Below are positions 9,580-20,714 of a stretch of 64,000 nt of DNA, one piece after another. A program made the translations under genes and the position numbers. A model generated the notes under the pieces. That model saw only the letters and a list, made by a program, of their open reading frames with translations, did no database searches and was not told the origin of the DNA. How positions within the stretch are numbered: the stretch's first letter is position 1; the number at the start of each line of letters is the position of its first letter. This stretch comes from Eutreptiella sp. 'Long Island Sound 2002' (lineage: Eukaryota; Euglenozoa; Euglenophyceae; Eutreptiales; Eutreptiaceae): contig OZ038393.1 of the NCBI GenBank assembly GCA_964036045.1, forward strand, positions 49,902,429 through 49,966,428, given 5' to 3'.

Positions 9580-10680
9580 GCACGCGCGAAATGGGCAAAA
9601 ATCAGATGTCCATCGTGGTGCTTCGGATTCGGTTGAAATTTTGGTGGATGATACCTATGGGTGTGAAGTACAATCACACAAAGTTTAAGCAAGAAACTCA
9701 ACGGTGGCGGCCGGGAACGGGGTTCGCAAGTGGCGGACCTCAGTTTCAAAAACTGCAATTTAGGGCCAAAAACGGCCATTTTTGGGCCAAAAAAGCCTTG
9801 GAACACATTCAAAACGGCCAAACAAAGAGAAAACGGTGGCTACACTCCGCGTGCCGCTTGACTCGCTCCAGCTCTTTGCGGCCCTCTAAGTCCATGATAT
9901 GTCCCGGAAACCTCCCAAAAAGGCCCCCACAAGCTCCAAATGCCGACAGCCACAAACCAAGAATAGGCCATATCTTGGGCTACATGGCTCAAAATGCGAT
10001 TCCGAGGGCACCTACTCCACCCACAACCCCCCACTTTTTGTGGTTTCCACCCCTCAGAATTGCCCAAACAGACGCCTAGACCCCAATACCTAGGCCCACT
10101 AGGCTGCGGCAAGCTGCAAGCTCAAGCCCAAACAGGTGGGTGCCCAAATGGGTCAACAGGGTCCAGTAGGGGCAAAAAGATGACTTTTCTCAAAAATGAT
10201 CCTAGACCATGTGCGACGCTAAAACAAGTGTTTTTGTACCGTTTTGAGCTTGTGGTGGCCCATTTTGGTCCTCTAAAAATCCCAAAATGCATTGAAAATG
10301 GGCTATTTTGGGACCAAAAATGGGTCAAAAATGGGTCAAAAACGCATTTTTCCAAACCTCATCCTAGACCATTTGGGGTGCACAAACGGGTGAAATGAGC
10401 CCATTTGGAGCCCATTTTGGGGCATTTTGGCCCCTCAGAAGTCCAAAATACCTTGAAAATGGGCCTCGTGGTGATGGGGTTCACTTGCAAGCGGATTTCA
10501 CTTTGTCAAGAGCCATCAATGTGTGAATCATTCTTGATGTCCCTCACCAGTCATAGTTGATGTTCCCTCCCCCACCAGCTCGGTCCCAATATTCAGTCTG
10601 GATTAGGTGTAGGGTTAGGAGCAGGCTGTAGGTAGGGGGTGGGCGTTAGCGTCAAGATTGGGTTTAAGGATATTGTTGGG
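9230..10680. repeat. Dispersed 1.2-1.4 kb repeat, copy R1
   Basis: It starts with CCCTAACC-type motifs (CCTAACCCTAACCTTTGC), carries an (AAGC)n microsatellite at about 9530-9580, and continues as AT/GC-mixed sequence rich in CCATTTTGG and CCAAAAA motifs. It ends near GTTGGGGTGC. Copies R2 (43740-45108) and R3 (45109-46410) match over nearly the whole length. ORFs of about 134 codons are shared by all three, but nothing in them looks like a protein family, so I treat the unit as non-coding. Confidence 0.8.
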
Positions 10681-10759
10681 GTGCAGAGTGGACAAAATTT
10701 CCCTTAGGGCACCTTTGGTGTTCAGGGAGCATTGGCGCCTGTGGACACCTGAGGGCGAC

Positions 10760-10960
10760 ACCTTTGGCAACTAATTGTGGGCCGGAGGCCCCTTGGGGGG
10801 GGGGGGGGGGTGGGGACCCGCGGAGTAGCCCTCCCCGGGCTGGGAGTCCATCACCCAAACTCAAGGGGTCACACCAAGGTCTGGGAGTCATTAACCAAGA
10901 AAATGTTGGTGGTTTTCCCTTTTTGCGTTCCGGCGTAGGTCGCGCGGATTTTTTTTAGGA
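10760..10960. repeat. Poly-G tract and partial 41-bp satellite units
   Basis: A G run lies at about 10795-10810. It is followed by GGGAGTCCATCACCCAAACT and AGGGGTCACACCAAGG (about 10850-10880), recognisable as one to two degenerate copies of the 41-bp satellite core. Confidence 0.5.
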
Positions 10961-11165
10961 TGTACGCAGAATGCCCTGTTTTTTGGATGTAGGTCACATA
11001 TCAAAAAAGCACAACTCGCGTATTTTTTTTAGAAGCGTAAAGCACATGCTTTTGAGCGATCTTCGGTCAGGTGCACTTTTTTTCTTTGGCCGTAGGTCAC
11101 ATAGGTGCACTTTTTTTCTTTGGCCGTAGGTCACATAACCAAAAAAGTGTAAATCATGTACCCGC
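10961..11165. repeat. Short direct repeats (CGTAGGTCACAT family)
   Basis: The phrase GTAGGTCACATA with a following AAAAAAG tract is repeated several times, and a longer unit GGTGCACTTTTTTTCTTTGG occurs twice at about 11070-11125. A related copy appears at 12570-12600. Confidence 0.55.
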
Positions 11166-11189
11166 CCCCTTGTAATAGCTACGCAAAAG

Positions 11190-11242
11190 TACCAAATTAA
11201 TACAGTCCCTACACCTACAGTAGCTTAGACAAGGGCATGGCT
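11190..11242. repeat. 53-bp direct repeat, first copy
   Basis: It matches 12481-12533 at most positions, including the phrases AATTAATA and AGTCCCTAC/GGTCCCTAC and a shared GTAGCTT. The 1.29-kb spacing and the TAGGTCACAT motifs near both copies suggest a segmental duplication or remnants of element ends. Confidence 0.55.
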
Positions 11243-12480
11243 TGCCGCAACACATACAACTACCGACACACACATGGGTGAGTGCGTGGTATGAGTGCAC
11301 CTTGACTTCCGCCCACGTTCCCAAAAACATGTAAACACAAGAAGATGTTTGAAACATGAAACTTCAGGTTCACACCCATATTCCTACAAGCAATGAGGCA
11401 TGAGAAGCCTACAAATGTTCGGCTTGGAAACCCTTCTTGCAATCACACGCCATGCGGAACAACTTCCCTTCATTTCAGCACGAATCGAGAGTCAACCTTG
11501 TTGATTCTTGTGAAAATCCGCCAAATGCGCGAAATCTGTAGCACATGCTGTACGTTTCGGAACAAGAAAAGCGGGACTAACACGGTGTCGAGTACGTGGA
11601 GGACGTTGTAGCGTGCCCGCCAGAGCAAAGCCGCTCAGAGCGCCAGAGATTTCACTTCATATTGTGATTCCCCCACCGAATCTTCCAATAATCTCCCTCA
11701 TTCCTAACCAGGGCATGGTTTGGTATCGCTTGTCGATACGTTTACATGTTTCCTAGTCCTTAACCATATGTTTTTCTGTCTGTTGGACTGCTCGTCACTC
11801 CTCATTCTGCTTCATTCCACGTCAATCCAGCTCAAATCATCTCCAATTCCGCCCAATTCACGTCAAATTGAGCAGATTTTGTCTCATTGCGGCTACATTA
11901 GTCCGCCGTTTCTATTTTTTTCTTGGACTTACCCGCACTACGGTCTTCGTTGACCTAGTGACACACCCCGGTGTGTTTTTGGAGGGGGAGTGTTAGTGCG
12001 GCTAACCCCCATCTGCTCGGATCTTCATAGATCTACCCCCCAATTGCCTAAAATTTCACCATTTTAGAGACATCGGCGCTACAACCGACCCCAGACCGCT
12101 CCCAGGCACTGATCTATATATTTCTGATGGGCCAGACTCAGATCCGCTGTCCATTCATTGTAAGTCTGGTGCGATCCAATCATTTAACCGAAATCACCAA
12201 TTGCCACTGGTGCGCGTGGGCGACCCAAATCGGCCGGACATTTTTTTGCAATCGGATTTATATATGCACATGCTCACCACTTGAAGATGCCTTGGAAGAT
12301 GCCTTTGCCCGAGGTTTAGGGGCTGGTTTGGGCTCAGGCAACTTCAAGATCTTGGGAATGAAATTGCCTTGCATGTGGTCTTTTGTAAAGTACACTCACA
12401 ACCCTATGTAAGTGGCAAATTCGTCACCAAACCCATTTCTTATGTTGCTGCACTACATTCGGTGCCGAATTAAAATTGGG

Positions 12481-12533
12481 TACCTAATTAATATGGTCCC
12501 TACGCCTACTGTAGCTTGGACAAGGGTGTGGCT
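12481..12533. repeat. 53-bp direct repeat, second copy
   Basis: Counterpart of 11190-11242. It differs at a handful of positions, consistent with an old duplication. Confidence 0.55.
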
Positions 12534-15500
12534 ATTACAAGAGGGGGGGAGGGTATTTTGTTTTGGGTGCAGGTTGTGTAACAAAAAAAGTGTAGGTCAC
12601 GTGCCATCGGATTTTCAAGCTTTTCCCCCCACACACGACTTAGGCAAAAAAAAAAAAAAGGCACGTGACCTGCGAAAAAATGCCTGACACAAAAGCAACA
12701 GTTTGGAATGCATCGATGTGCTAACTACAGATACTTTTTTTTTTGGCTCAGACCAAGATGAGCTGGGGTAGCCTGCTCACTTTACAGTACTCAAGATAAC
12801 CTCTCAGAATCAAGGTTCAGAGCTGTCCAGTGCTACGATGATCCCACAAGTGGCTGTGGTAGCGGATCTGACACGTAGTGAGGATTAGCTGAGTCTGAAA
12901 CCAGACTTTGCAGTGGAAGGCTGCCACGCCCGTAGGCTTCCCAGTGTGCATGAGGTACAATCACTGTAGGCTGAAAAAGACAGCGGTGTGGAGATTGAAG
13001 ACTGAGATGACTACAGATACAACAGATACAACAGAGTTCAAGGTTGAACATAGGCATGCATTCAAGCATGCCCAATTACCCAAAAAGCTTGCCCCTGAAA
13101 ACAGTGTCTTTGGCATATACACAAAAAGCATTCAGTGTTACAATATTCTTTTTGTGCATCAGGCTCACATTGCATTGCACAGGCGGCACTCTCATAAGAG
13201 ATGCATGGCAGCCTGGGACATGGAAGGAGTGCAATTTAAGAGCTTGGCCCATAGGTGTGGGAGCCTTGGACCCCGGGCTACTCTCCAACTGGGTTGCATG
13301 TGGGAGGCACCCCTAGAGTGAGAGGCTCCCTCCCCTACAACCTCAGGTTTTCTCTCGAATTGCCCACCGTGGCCATCCACATTGCATGCCAAACCCCATG
13401 GCGCTTGCATGCTGTACCCCCTTGTGCAATGCACTGGAGACAATTCCTGCGTGATCTGGCTCCGGGTTTGACGCAGCAACACACAGCAGTGTTGTGTGGT
13501 TGGTTGTCACATGGACTGCATATGCAGACCGGTTAGGGGGACCACTGGGACCTCAAAGGCCTTAGTTCCCCTTTGCTCAATTTGTGATGTCATGCACAAT
13601 GGCATGGAAAACAGCAGGACGGCATAGCCTTCTAAGCCCACAGGTCCACTATGCTGCTCCTCAAAAAGTGGGTCCAGACATGATCAGACCCATCAAGAAG
13701 ATTAGAAATGTGATGAACCTGAAGAAAGAGGGGGGAGGGGGGGGGCAAACATTGTCAAGCCATTCGTACTGATGCCCTTTTTACGATTGCAACACTTTCA
13801 TTCTCCTTTTGGGATATATGCCTGGATGTATGCCTGGCGGTGTTTGCTTCTTGCACTCCTTTTCCTTTGAAGCTGCCTTGCCACTCTGCTGCAGCTCTGT
13901 GCACCAAGCATGTACAGCAAGATGGACATGCGCAATCACTGAGCAGGGCCTCGTCACCATCTTGCTCAGCATTGATGTGCATCCTCCTTCACAACATTGA
14001 GTAACCAAGGCTTTGCCTTGGCAGGGATCCCACCTAACCTGAACCAACTCTTTGCATTGGGGCCTGTGCAAACATGCCCATGGCAGCACTTACTCAAGGC
14101 GAAATAGGATGCAAGATAGGATGTCAACCACTGCAAACTGCAACGTGCAACAACGAGCAAGGAATGGATCATTTGAAATAAAGCGATGAAAATTGGACGC
14201 TGAAAGATGGTTGGGACAATCCTTCCTGGGACTTGCTTGCTTGTGTGATGTTGCACTCACTACTTGGAAATGTATGGTGCTGAGGGGACTGGTCATCTTT
14301 GCAGATGGAACAGATGACAATTGCTGTTGTGTGTGCTGAAAATATTTCATGGGGTGTGCTGAAAACATTACTGTGCCACTGTGGGTAGTTTTCTGAGAGG
14401 TATACAGGGTGCCTCAATCGCACTGTGCCCGGCAGTGCGCCCACCATGCAGTTGTCAAACGTGTCAGTTACCGATGTGCTATACCCATCTTTCAGGCAGG
14501 GAGGGACGCAGTGGCCCAAGGGGTTGTTGGCATGCAACAACGGTCCACTCCACTCCTGGGGCTCTCCTGAGCATCAGCTGCAACTGCCACAGGCTCAACA
14601 GAGGTGGAATGTGGTGGAATGTGGGGGGGCAACGTCGGTCTGAGGCAGGAGAATCCACACAAGCAATGGGTCACGTGAGACACTCCACGCTGGGTGGAGC
14701 TGGGTACAGCCTGAGCACTCATATCTGATAGCTACCGCTCAGCGAGGGACGAGAGATAAAAACATCATTGGCTGGCTTCAAGAGGTAAGGATTCATTGCC
14801 ATATGTCTTGTGGGTCTCAAAAGACATATCACAGGAGACAAAGCACAATGTCCCCACAAATGTAAATGTCAAACACACCACACACGGCTACTTCGGGACC
14901 CCAGCATTGTTATTTCTACCTAAACACAACAATTGGCCACCCATTCTCGGTGCCCTATGACCGCTTGTGGGCAACATTTATTCGTACGGTACTGTTGTTC
15001 TGCGCCAACTACCATGCGCCCACACCGCGCACACTGCACTTGAGGCACCCTCATGAGCCACAAACTTGCGAAATGAGTACACCTTTACAATGATCCCTTA
15101 TTGCATCCTCAATTTTGAAGTCAAAAGGCCAGTGCTTCAGATCAAGACAGCAACAAATGGATAGACATCACCAAACCACAACAGCATCACCAGAAAAAAG
15201 TTTGCTCTTGCCACAAAAGACTTCACCATAAAAGCTTGCACTGATTCTTTATTCTCTGTTTGAAGGAAAAGAAAAAAATGCCTCGGGTGTACATCATGGC
15301 CCGGACAGCAAAATTTGAAAATTGGTCGCCCCTGTCTGACAACACCAAGGCAGTTTTTGCAGGTGTTTTGAAAATACAGACAAATCCTTCCTCCTTCGGG
15401 GAAGGAAAAAAAACAAACCAGAACACATCAACGGCAGCAGCAAAAAGGTGGTGGCACCATGTCTACACCATCATCATCAGGGGGACAGACAACTGTACAC

Positions 15501-15830
15501 TCCTGAATACAGCATTCAATGGAGCTGCACTAGCATTTAAAACCCAAGTCCCAGTTCACCTTGACATTGTGTAAACCGAATGCAGGTGGCATGGAAGCGA
15601 GTCCATCAGGTCAGAAACTGTAGCAGTGCTCAAATCACTGGTTCAGGTCATGTATTAAGGCAAAAAACCATCCATCTCACCACAGCAAAATGATGATTAC
15701 AGCTACATGCAATCTCCTATTGTTCAAACAGCCCCCCATTTAATGCTGGATCATCAACAGGGCAGTTTTCACCAGTGTTGTGTGCTGTGTCAAGAAAATC
15801 AACCAGCGAGGTTGCCGAGCAAAGCATCAG
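12534..15830. other. Stretch without recognised gene
   Basis: There are many short open frames on both strands but none with a recognisable domain, a strong start context or a repeat match elsewhere in the window. Low-complexity A and G tracts occur at about 12645-12660 and 13728-13745. Undetected exons remain possible. Confidence 0.4.
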
Positions 15831-15876
15831 AATATCTCTCGGGGACGTTCGGAATCCTGCCAACTTTGTGGGTTTT
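15831..15876 (+). repeat. Left terminal inverted repeat
   Basis: Pairs with 16677-16722. Shared phrases include AATATCTCTCGGGGAC and CCTGCCAACTTTGTGGGTTT. Confidence 0.7.
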
Positions 15877-16083
15877 CGGGGCCCTGTGCCATTGTTCCCT
15901 CATTTGCGCCAACTGAGTGTTCCGGAGGTAGGGGTATGTGGGGTATATTCGGAAAGCCCTTGAAAAGGGCTATTCGGAACACCCCAGGTCTGCTCGCTGT
16001 ACTGACGGTATGTTTGAGAATTTCGTCCGTTTTGGACGATGCCTGTGTTGCTTTCTGCCTGTTTTTGTAAACAGGCAGCCACC

Positions 16084-16470
16084 ATGTCGTCATACAAATT
16101 CACGCCACGTGCTGTTGCATCCCCTGATGCACCACAAAAATCTTTGGTTCGGAAAAGAGCACGCTCTGGCGGTGCAAACTGGGTGCAGGTTACTCGTGAA
16201 AAGTCTGCAAGCAAAGCGAAAAGGCCTCGTACAGCCGGTTCGCAACAACCTGCATGCACACACAAGGAGCACGACATTCTGACGACTGCTGAGGCCACCG
16301 CTTTTGCTGCCCAGTTTTGGGATCGAAAGACGCACCCCACCAAGGCTTCGCAACATGAATTTTTGGCCACATGCATTGACGTTGATGTGGAGAAAGACGT
16401 GAAGTGCCCTAATGGGGTCCCCGCCCTGCCTGAAAAAAGCAATGCTGACAGTGACAGTGATTCTGAATAA
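16084..16470 (+). CDS. 128-aa basic/acidic protein, probably nuclear
   Basis: The start at 16084 sits in an ideal eukaryotic context (GCCACCATGT). The open frame begins upstream at 16039 with a weaker ATG, so the inner one is chosen. The N-terminal half is basic with two nuclear-signal-like clusters (RKRARS at about residues 23-28, KAKRPR at about 44-49). The C-terminus ends in an acidic Ser-Asp run (DSDSDSE). There is no membrane segment. The stop TAA lies within GAATAAAA, so an AATAAA hexamer overlaps it. No family is recognised. It is the only intact gene between the inverted repeats at 15831 and 16722, so it may be cargo or an accessory protein of that element. Confidence 0.6.
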   Translation: MSSYKFTPRAVASPDAPQKSLVRKRARSGGANWVQVTREKSASKAKRPRTAGSQQPACTHKEHDILTTAEATAFAAQFWDRKTHPTKASQHEFLATCIDVDVEKDVKCPNGVPALPEKSNADSDSDSE

Positions 16471-16676
16471 AAATGGATTAACGGTGCAGTGCTGTGTTTG
16501 TGTGCACCGTCCCATGTGTTGTGCTGCGCTGAAAAATGACAACCCCTCCCCCCCAAACCCATACATTTCTGAAATGGCGTTTTCTTGCAGATTTCAAAAA
16601 GTATACACATACCCCCCCCCAGGTGACGACATGTTTGCACGTGGAAGCAAAAGTTGCAGAAACTACCGAAAAGTGC

Positions 16677-16722
16677 CAAAACCCACAAAGTTGGCAGGTT
16701 CTGAATGTCCCCGAGAGATATT
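16677..16722 (-). repeat. Right terminal inverted repeat
   Basis: Reverse complement matches 15831-15876, with two mismatches and a one-base gap. Confidence 0.7.
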
Positions 16723-17676
16723 GTGGCCCCCTATCACAAACATGGAAATGTACTGTTGGCTGCTGGAGGCTATTGACATTCTGTCATTTTGCTTTGGTGC
16801 CATTTCTTCCTTTTTTCCCATATTTTGCATTGAAAAAGATCTCAATAATATTTCAGCAGACTGCATGTATGTGACCTGTTGTTGTGCCTGTGCCTATGCT
16901 TGCCAATGAGTTGTCCTTGGTAGGCCTCTGGCATAGCACCCCCCTGCATTTCGCCCTATGCCACAAAATGCTTTTTTTCAGCTAATTGCATGGGTCAAGA
17001 AGAGGCTTTGTCCTCACTTGATGATTCACATACCTTCATAAATTTTTGTGCTCTGTTGATGAGTGTGTTCATATCAGGGCATCTGGGAACCACAACCAAC
17101 TGCCAACAGAGCACAGGAGCCTGTTTTTTTTGACCTTCTTTGCTCATCAGCTAAAAAATCAAAACCAATCTGGCACTACTTCAGAGGGTGCCTTTTGACA
17201 GTAGAGCAGCCAGTTGTGCAGAGGGCTCGACAATACGAAGGGTAATTGTGGAATAGGTGATGAGATACTGCTGGATTGGAGAGATCTGTATGGAGGAGAG
17301 TTGTGCCAGGAAGTATGCAGGGTACAGAAGGGTCTGGGAGATGGCGAGGGTATGTCGAATTGGCACATCTCACAGTCTGGAAAGACAAACCAATCATTAG
17401 GCATCCTCAGAGCACTGGTAGTGAATGTGTAATGGGTGCTTCTGCCAAGTGCATTCCCACTGAATTTCCAGTGGGAATCACAGACATTGTTCCACAGCAG
17501 TCCAGCATGCTCTAAAGGGCTGAGATGTGGCAAATGAAAAGCCTTCACACAGCCATATTTCCCATCCTCCAGCTTTGCTGAGCAAGGATCTGTCCTTCCG
17601 ATTGCAGAAGAAACAAGATCAAACTTTTTTGGGGCTGTATAATTGCGTGTGTGTGTGTGTGTGTGTGCGCGCGCTC
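16723..17676. other. Stretch without recognised gene
   Basis: A minus-strand open frame at 17159-17548 (129 codons) has mixed composition but no motif. A (TG)n tract lies at about 17645-17668. Confidence 0.4.
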
Positions 17677-18003
17677 TGTACTATTGACGAGGGTTGATGG
17701 CTTTTTAATGTCCTGGCCGCTCTTGCGACGGGAGGGTTAGGGGTTAGCGGGTTCGAGCCTGCCTGTGGCCTGCCCTATCCCTCCCCTGGCCCTCCGGTGT
17801 GTCGCGGCGCGGCGGAAGGACGTCCGCCTCGGGTTATGTGCCCTCCTCTGAGGCCCTCCCGTGACCGCGCTGCGGCTCCCGCGTGCCCCCGCGTGGCAGC
17901 ACCGCTGCTCCCGCTCTGCTGTACCCCCACCCCCTCCCCCGGACAAGGGAGCCGGTGCGCGCTCCGGCCCTCCGAAGGGCATAGTGCCCAGTTGCTGCTG
18001 CAG

Positions 18004-18043
<40 letters not shown>

Positions 18044-18195
18044 ACCCTCCAGCACCCTAGAATGCCCCTCGTGGTGGCGGCTACAGCAGTGCCGCACCCC
18101 CCTGTGCCCCTTGCATGACTTGCATGCTGGGGCCCGGTGCTCATCACACAGGGTCTGCATAGGGCGCCGTGGCTGCCCTGTTCGTTTCCCCCCCA
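17677..18195. repeat. Terminal direct repeat, left copy (519 bp)
   Basis: It matches 20003-20505 closely. Both begin TGTACTATT and end near GTTCGTTT with CCCC and CA, so they have the TG...CA form of LTRs. The left copy contains a 39-base C run (18004-18042) that is shorter and interrupted in the right copy. No target duplication is seen outside, and the interior (1.8 kb) has no RT or integrase, so an LTR identity is unproven. Each copy encodes a zinc-binding cassette on the minus strand. Confidence 0.65.
18062..18148 (-). other. B-box-like zinc cassette (minus strand)
   Basis: The minus frame reads CDEHRAPACKSCKGHRGVRH then CCSRHHEGH, a C-x2-H...C-x2-C...CC...H...H arrangement. The same cassette lies at 20372-20458, and a clear homologue is on the plus strand at 19175-19259 (CAPHRAPPCAACVQRG...HCCQRAHEGH). 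Conservation of the ligand spacing on both strands argues for descent from a real coding domain. Confidence 0.5.
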
Positions 18196-18741
18196 TCCGC
18201 TGTGCCCTTTTCTGCCTTGGTTGCCCCGGCACGGCCCCGCGGGGGGAGGGCAGGTCTTGCTCCACCTGTGCTGCGGAGGTCGCCGCCTCCGCCCCCTGTG
18301 CGCCGCCCCCCGAGGGATGGGGGTGGGGATCGACCGACGTCCCCTGCTCCTGCCCCCCCCTTGGGGGGGGGGGGGGGGGTCCGCAGCACCAAGGGGGGGG
18401 GGGGGGGGGGAATGCCCTCCCCTTTGGCTGCTGACCCTGCCCGTGCCGCCGTCAGCCGGCGGGAGATGTCCCCAAAAATATCCGCCAGCCCTCGGGAGGG
18501 GGGGGGGGGGGGGATGGGGACGCGGTTGTACCCCCCCCCACGCGCGTGTGTCCGCCCGGGCGACCTGCCGGCGCGCGTGACGCCTGTACTTCGTGTTCCC
18601 CCCCTTGCCCGGCGGTTCCCCCTGGGAGGAGCGGGGAGGGCGGGCCGGGCTGCCTGAGCCCTCCCCGCTCGTTTAACATACTGGAGCCGCTTAGGCTGTG
18701 GACCCCCGGCCCCCAACGACCACCGGTCGCGGGGGGTCACG

Positions 18742-19433
18742 TTGCCGCTACGCACCAGGGGCCAAGTGCTGAAAATGGCCCTGGATGCACTGCAGCCGCA
18801 TTTGCAAGCAGGGGACCTTCTGCAGGGCAAGGAGGTGTGGATGGCCAAATCCCTCTACGCCGGGGGGCTTCAGGTGTGTCGGGAGGGCGGCGCGCCCACT
18901 GTTTGCGCGCCCGGACGCCATGCTATCCCAAATCCATGCTGTTCCAAATGCGCCAGCAAGAGGCGCCCTGCCGCACGCTATGGACGCTGCGCCTGGCGCG
19001 GCCGGGAGCGGGGCGGCAGGATGTGTTCCTATTGGATTACCTCCACCTGGCAGGACCAGGGCAGCAGCCCCTGCGGCCCTTTCAGCGCTTGCCGCGCTGG
19101 CGGGTGCAGCGCGACCGGCTTGGGGCAGGAGGCGGGGGCGCGGGCCGCGTGGCACCGCCGCAGTGGGTGGCCTTGTGTGCGCCACACCGGGCCCCGCCCT
19201 GTGCCGCCTGCGTGCAGCGGGGCGCCGAGCACTGCTGCCAGCGGGCACACGAAGGGCACCGCATGGACGCAGCGCACGCGCGCGTGGCAGCGCAAGCGCT
19301 GCGGGCGTGGCTGCAGCCCGCGCAGCCGGCCGGGGCCGGCTCCGTGGCGGCGTCCCAGGCCGCACGGGGCTCGCCAACCGCGCGCAAACGTCCCCGCTCG
19401 CAATCTTCCTCACCGGCGCGCGTGACGCGATGA
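18742..19433 (+). pseudogene. GC-rich ORF remnant with zinc cassette
   Basis: Several overlapping plus frames are open. The most protein-like path runs from about 18742 (ALDALQPHLQAGDLLQGKEV) into the frame carrying VFLLDYLHLAGPGQ and the zinc cassette at 19175-19259, ending with a basic tail before the stop at 19431-19433. Frame changes between these parts suggest decay. No family is recognised; a retroelement ORF1-type nucleic-acid-binding protein is possible. Confidence 0.35.
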
Positions 19434-19479
19434 GCACGCCGAGAGCACGAGTGCGCGCGACGCCCGGAGGAGCTCTCCG

Positions 19480-19987
19480 CCCCCCCCCTAGCGTCTCCAG
19501 GGGGGAGTGCCCGCTCCGCGTGGGCCTCGAAGTCCAGGGCCAGCTCCACGTACGTCACGTGGCCCTACCCTGGTAGCCACCGCAGTCGGCTAGCCCACTG
19601 CAGGAGCGCCATCGCGAAGGACGCCTCCAACGGCCACCCCGGCGGCAGGCCGGTGCGCTAGGCCAGCGGCGCCGTTGGTGGCGCCAGGGGATGTGGGCCT
19701 GCGCCCAGTTGTCCCCAAGGGTAGCCCCGGCGCGCATCGGGAGGGCGTCTGCGCGCGATCGCAAAGACCGAGGGGCCCGTGCCCGCGTCTCGACGCGCCG
19801 CGGCTTCCGCTCCCGTGTGTGCCGAAAGCACCGCCAAATACACGCCATACAGGCGGTACATGAGCCACCCCGCTGGATCCACCTCCTTAGGTCGGACCAA
19901 TGCCGGGAACAGGCCCGTTGCGCGCAGGCACACCGGCCACGCGGACGGGAGGGCCAATGCCGGCAAATGCGCCGCCTCGGCCCGCAC
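19480..19987 (-). pseudogene. LINE C-terminal domain remnant (minus)
   Basis: Frames here read RLYGVYLAVLSAHTGAEAA, then LLQWASRLRWLPG, then TYVELALDFEAHAERALPP. The first phrase aligns with QLHGMFLAVLRARMQRREEA in the LINE tail at 31267-31917. The last two align with KRWLSQLQWLP and SFLELVLDFESHAGRPLPP at 20.8-20.95 kb on the plus strand. Together these define a conserved post-zinc-finger domain of one LINE clade. Confidence 0.5.
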
Positions 19988-20002
19988 CCGCAGGAGCCAG
20001 GC

Positions 20003-20505
20003 TGTACTATTAACGAGGGTTGAAGGCTTTTAATGTCCTGGCCGCTCTTGCGACGGGAGGGTTAGGGGTCAGTGGAGCCTGCCTGTGGCCTGCCCTATCC
20101 CTCCCCTGGCCCCCCGGTGTGTCGCAGCGCGGCGGAAGGACGTCCGCCTCGGGTTATGTGCCCTCCTCTAAGGCCCTCCCGTGACCGCGCTGCGGCTCCC
20201 GCGTGCCCCCGCGTGGCAGCACCGCTGCTCCCGCTCTGCTGTACCCCCGCCCCCTCCCCCGGACAAGGGAGCCGGCGCACGCACCGGCCCTACGAAGGGC
20301 ATGGTGCCCAGTTGCTGCTGCACCCCCCCCCCATACCGTCAGGACCCGTTGACCCCCCCCCGCACCCTAGAATGCCCCTCGTGGTGGCGGCTAAAGCAGT
20401 GCCGCACCCTCCTGTGCCCCTTGCATGACTTGCATGCTGGGGCCCGGTGTTCATCACACAGGGTCTGCATAGGGCGCCGTGGCTGCCCTGTTCGTTTACC
20501 CCTCA
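20003..20505. repeat. Terminal direct repeat, right copy (503 bp)
   Basis: Counterpart of 17677-18195. Differences include loss of most of the C homopolymer and a few substitutions. Its minus strand repeats the zinc cassette at 20372-20458. Confidence 0.65.
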
Positions 20506-20714
20506 CCCTCACCCCCAAACCGGCGCAATCGTCACGAGGAGTGGCTGCATAGTCCTCCCGCCCGTATGTGAGCAGCGGCAAATCGCGGGGTGGCGGCGGG
20601 CGCTAGGCCTTGCAGATGATGCGGCCTGGGCACTTGTTCGCGTGAAGCCACGTTGTGCCTTGGTTGTGCATGGTCCACACACGCAGTTGGTTCCTCATAT
20701 CCCGCGGGCAGTGA

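Larger units (their letters stand above)
15831..16722 (+). mobile_element. Inverted-repeat element carrying one small gene
   Basis: The left end (15831-15876) and the reverse complement of the right end (16677-16722) match over about 45 bp with two mismatches and one gap. Both begin AATATCTCTCGGGGAC. The 892-bp interval holds a single good ORF at 16084-16470. No target-site duplication is evident at the outer edges, and no transposase is encoded. It looks like a non-autonomous DNA element, or a gene flanked by an inverted duplication. Confidence 0.6.

Noticed and set aside
9498-10398. Conserved ORFs shared by repeats R1, R2 and R3
   Set aside because: The DNA is almost identical across copies, so frame conservation is uninformative, and the translations are low-complexity with no known fold.
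17677-20505. LTR retrotransposon call for the TG...CA direct repeats
   Set aside because: No target duplication, primer-binding site, RT or integrase was seen. I kept it as terminal direct repeats of unknown type.
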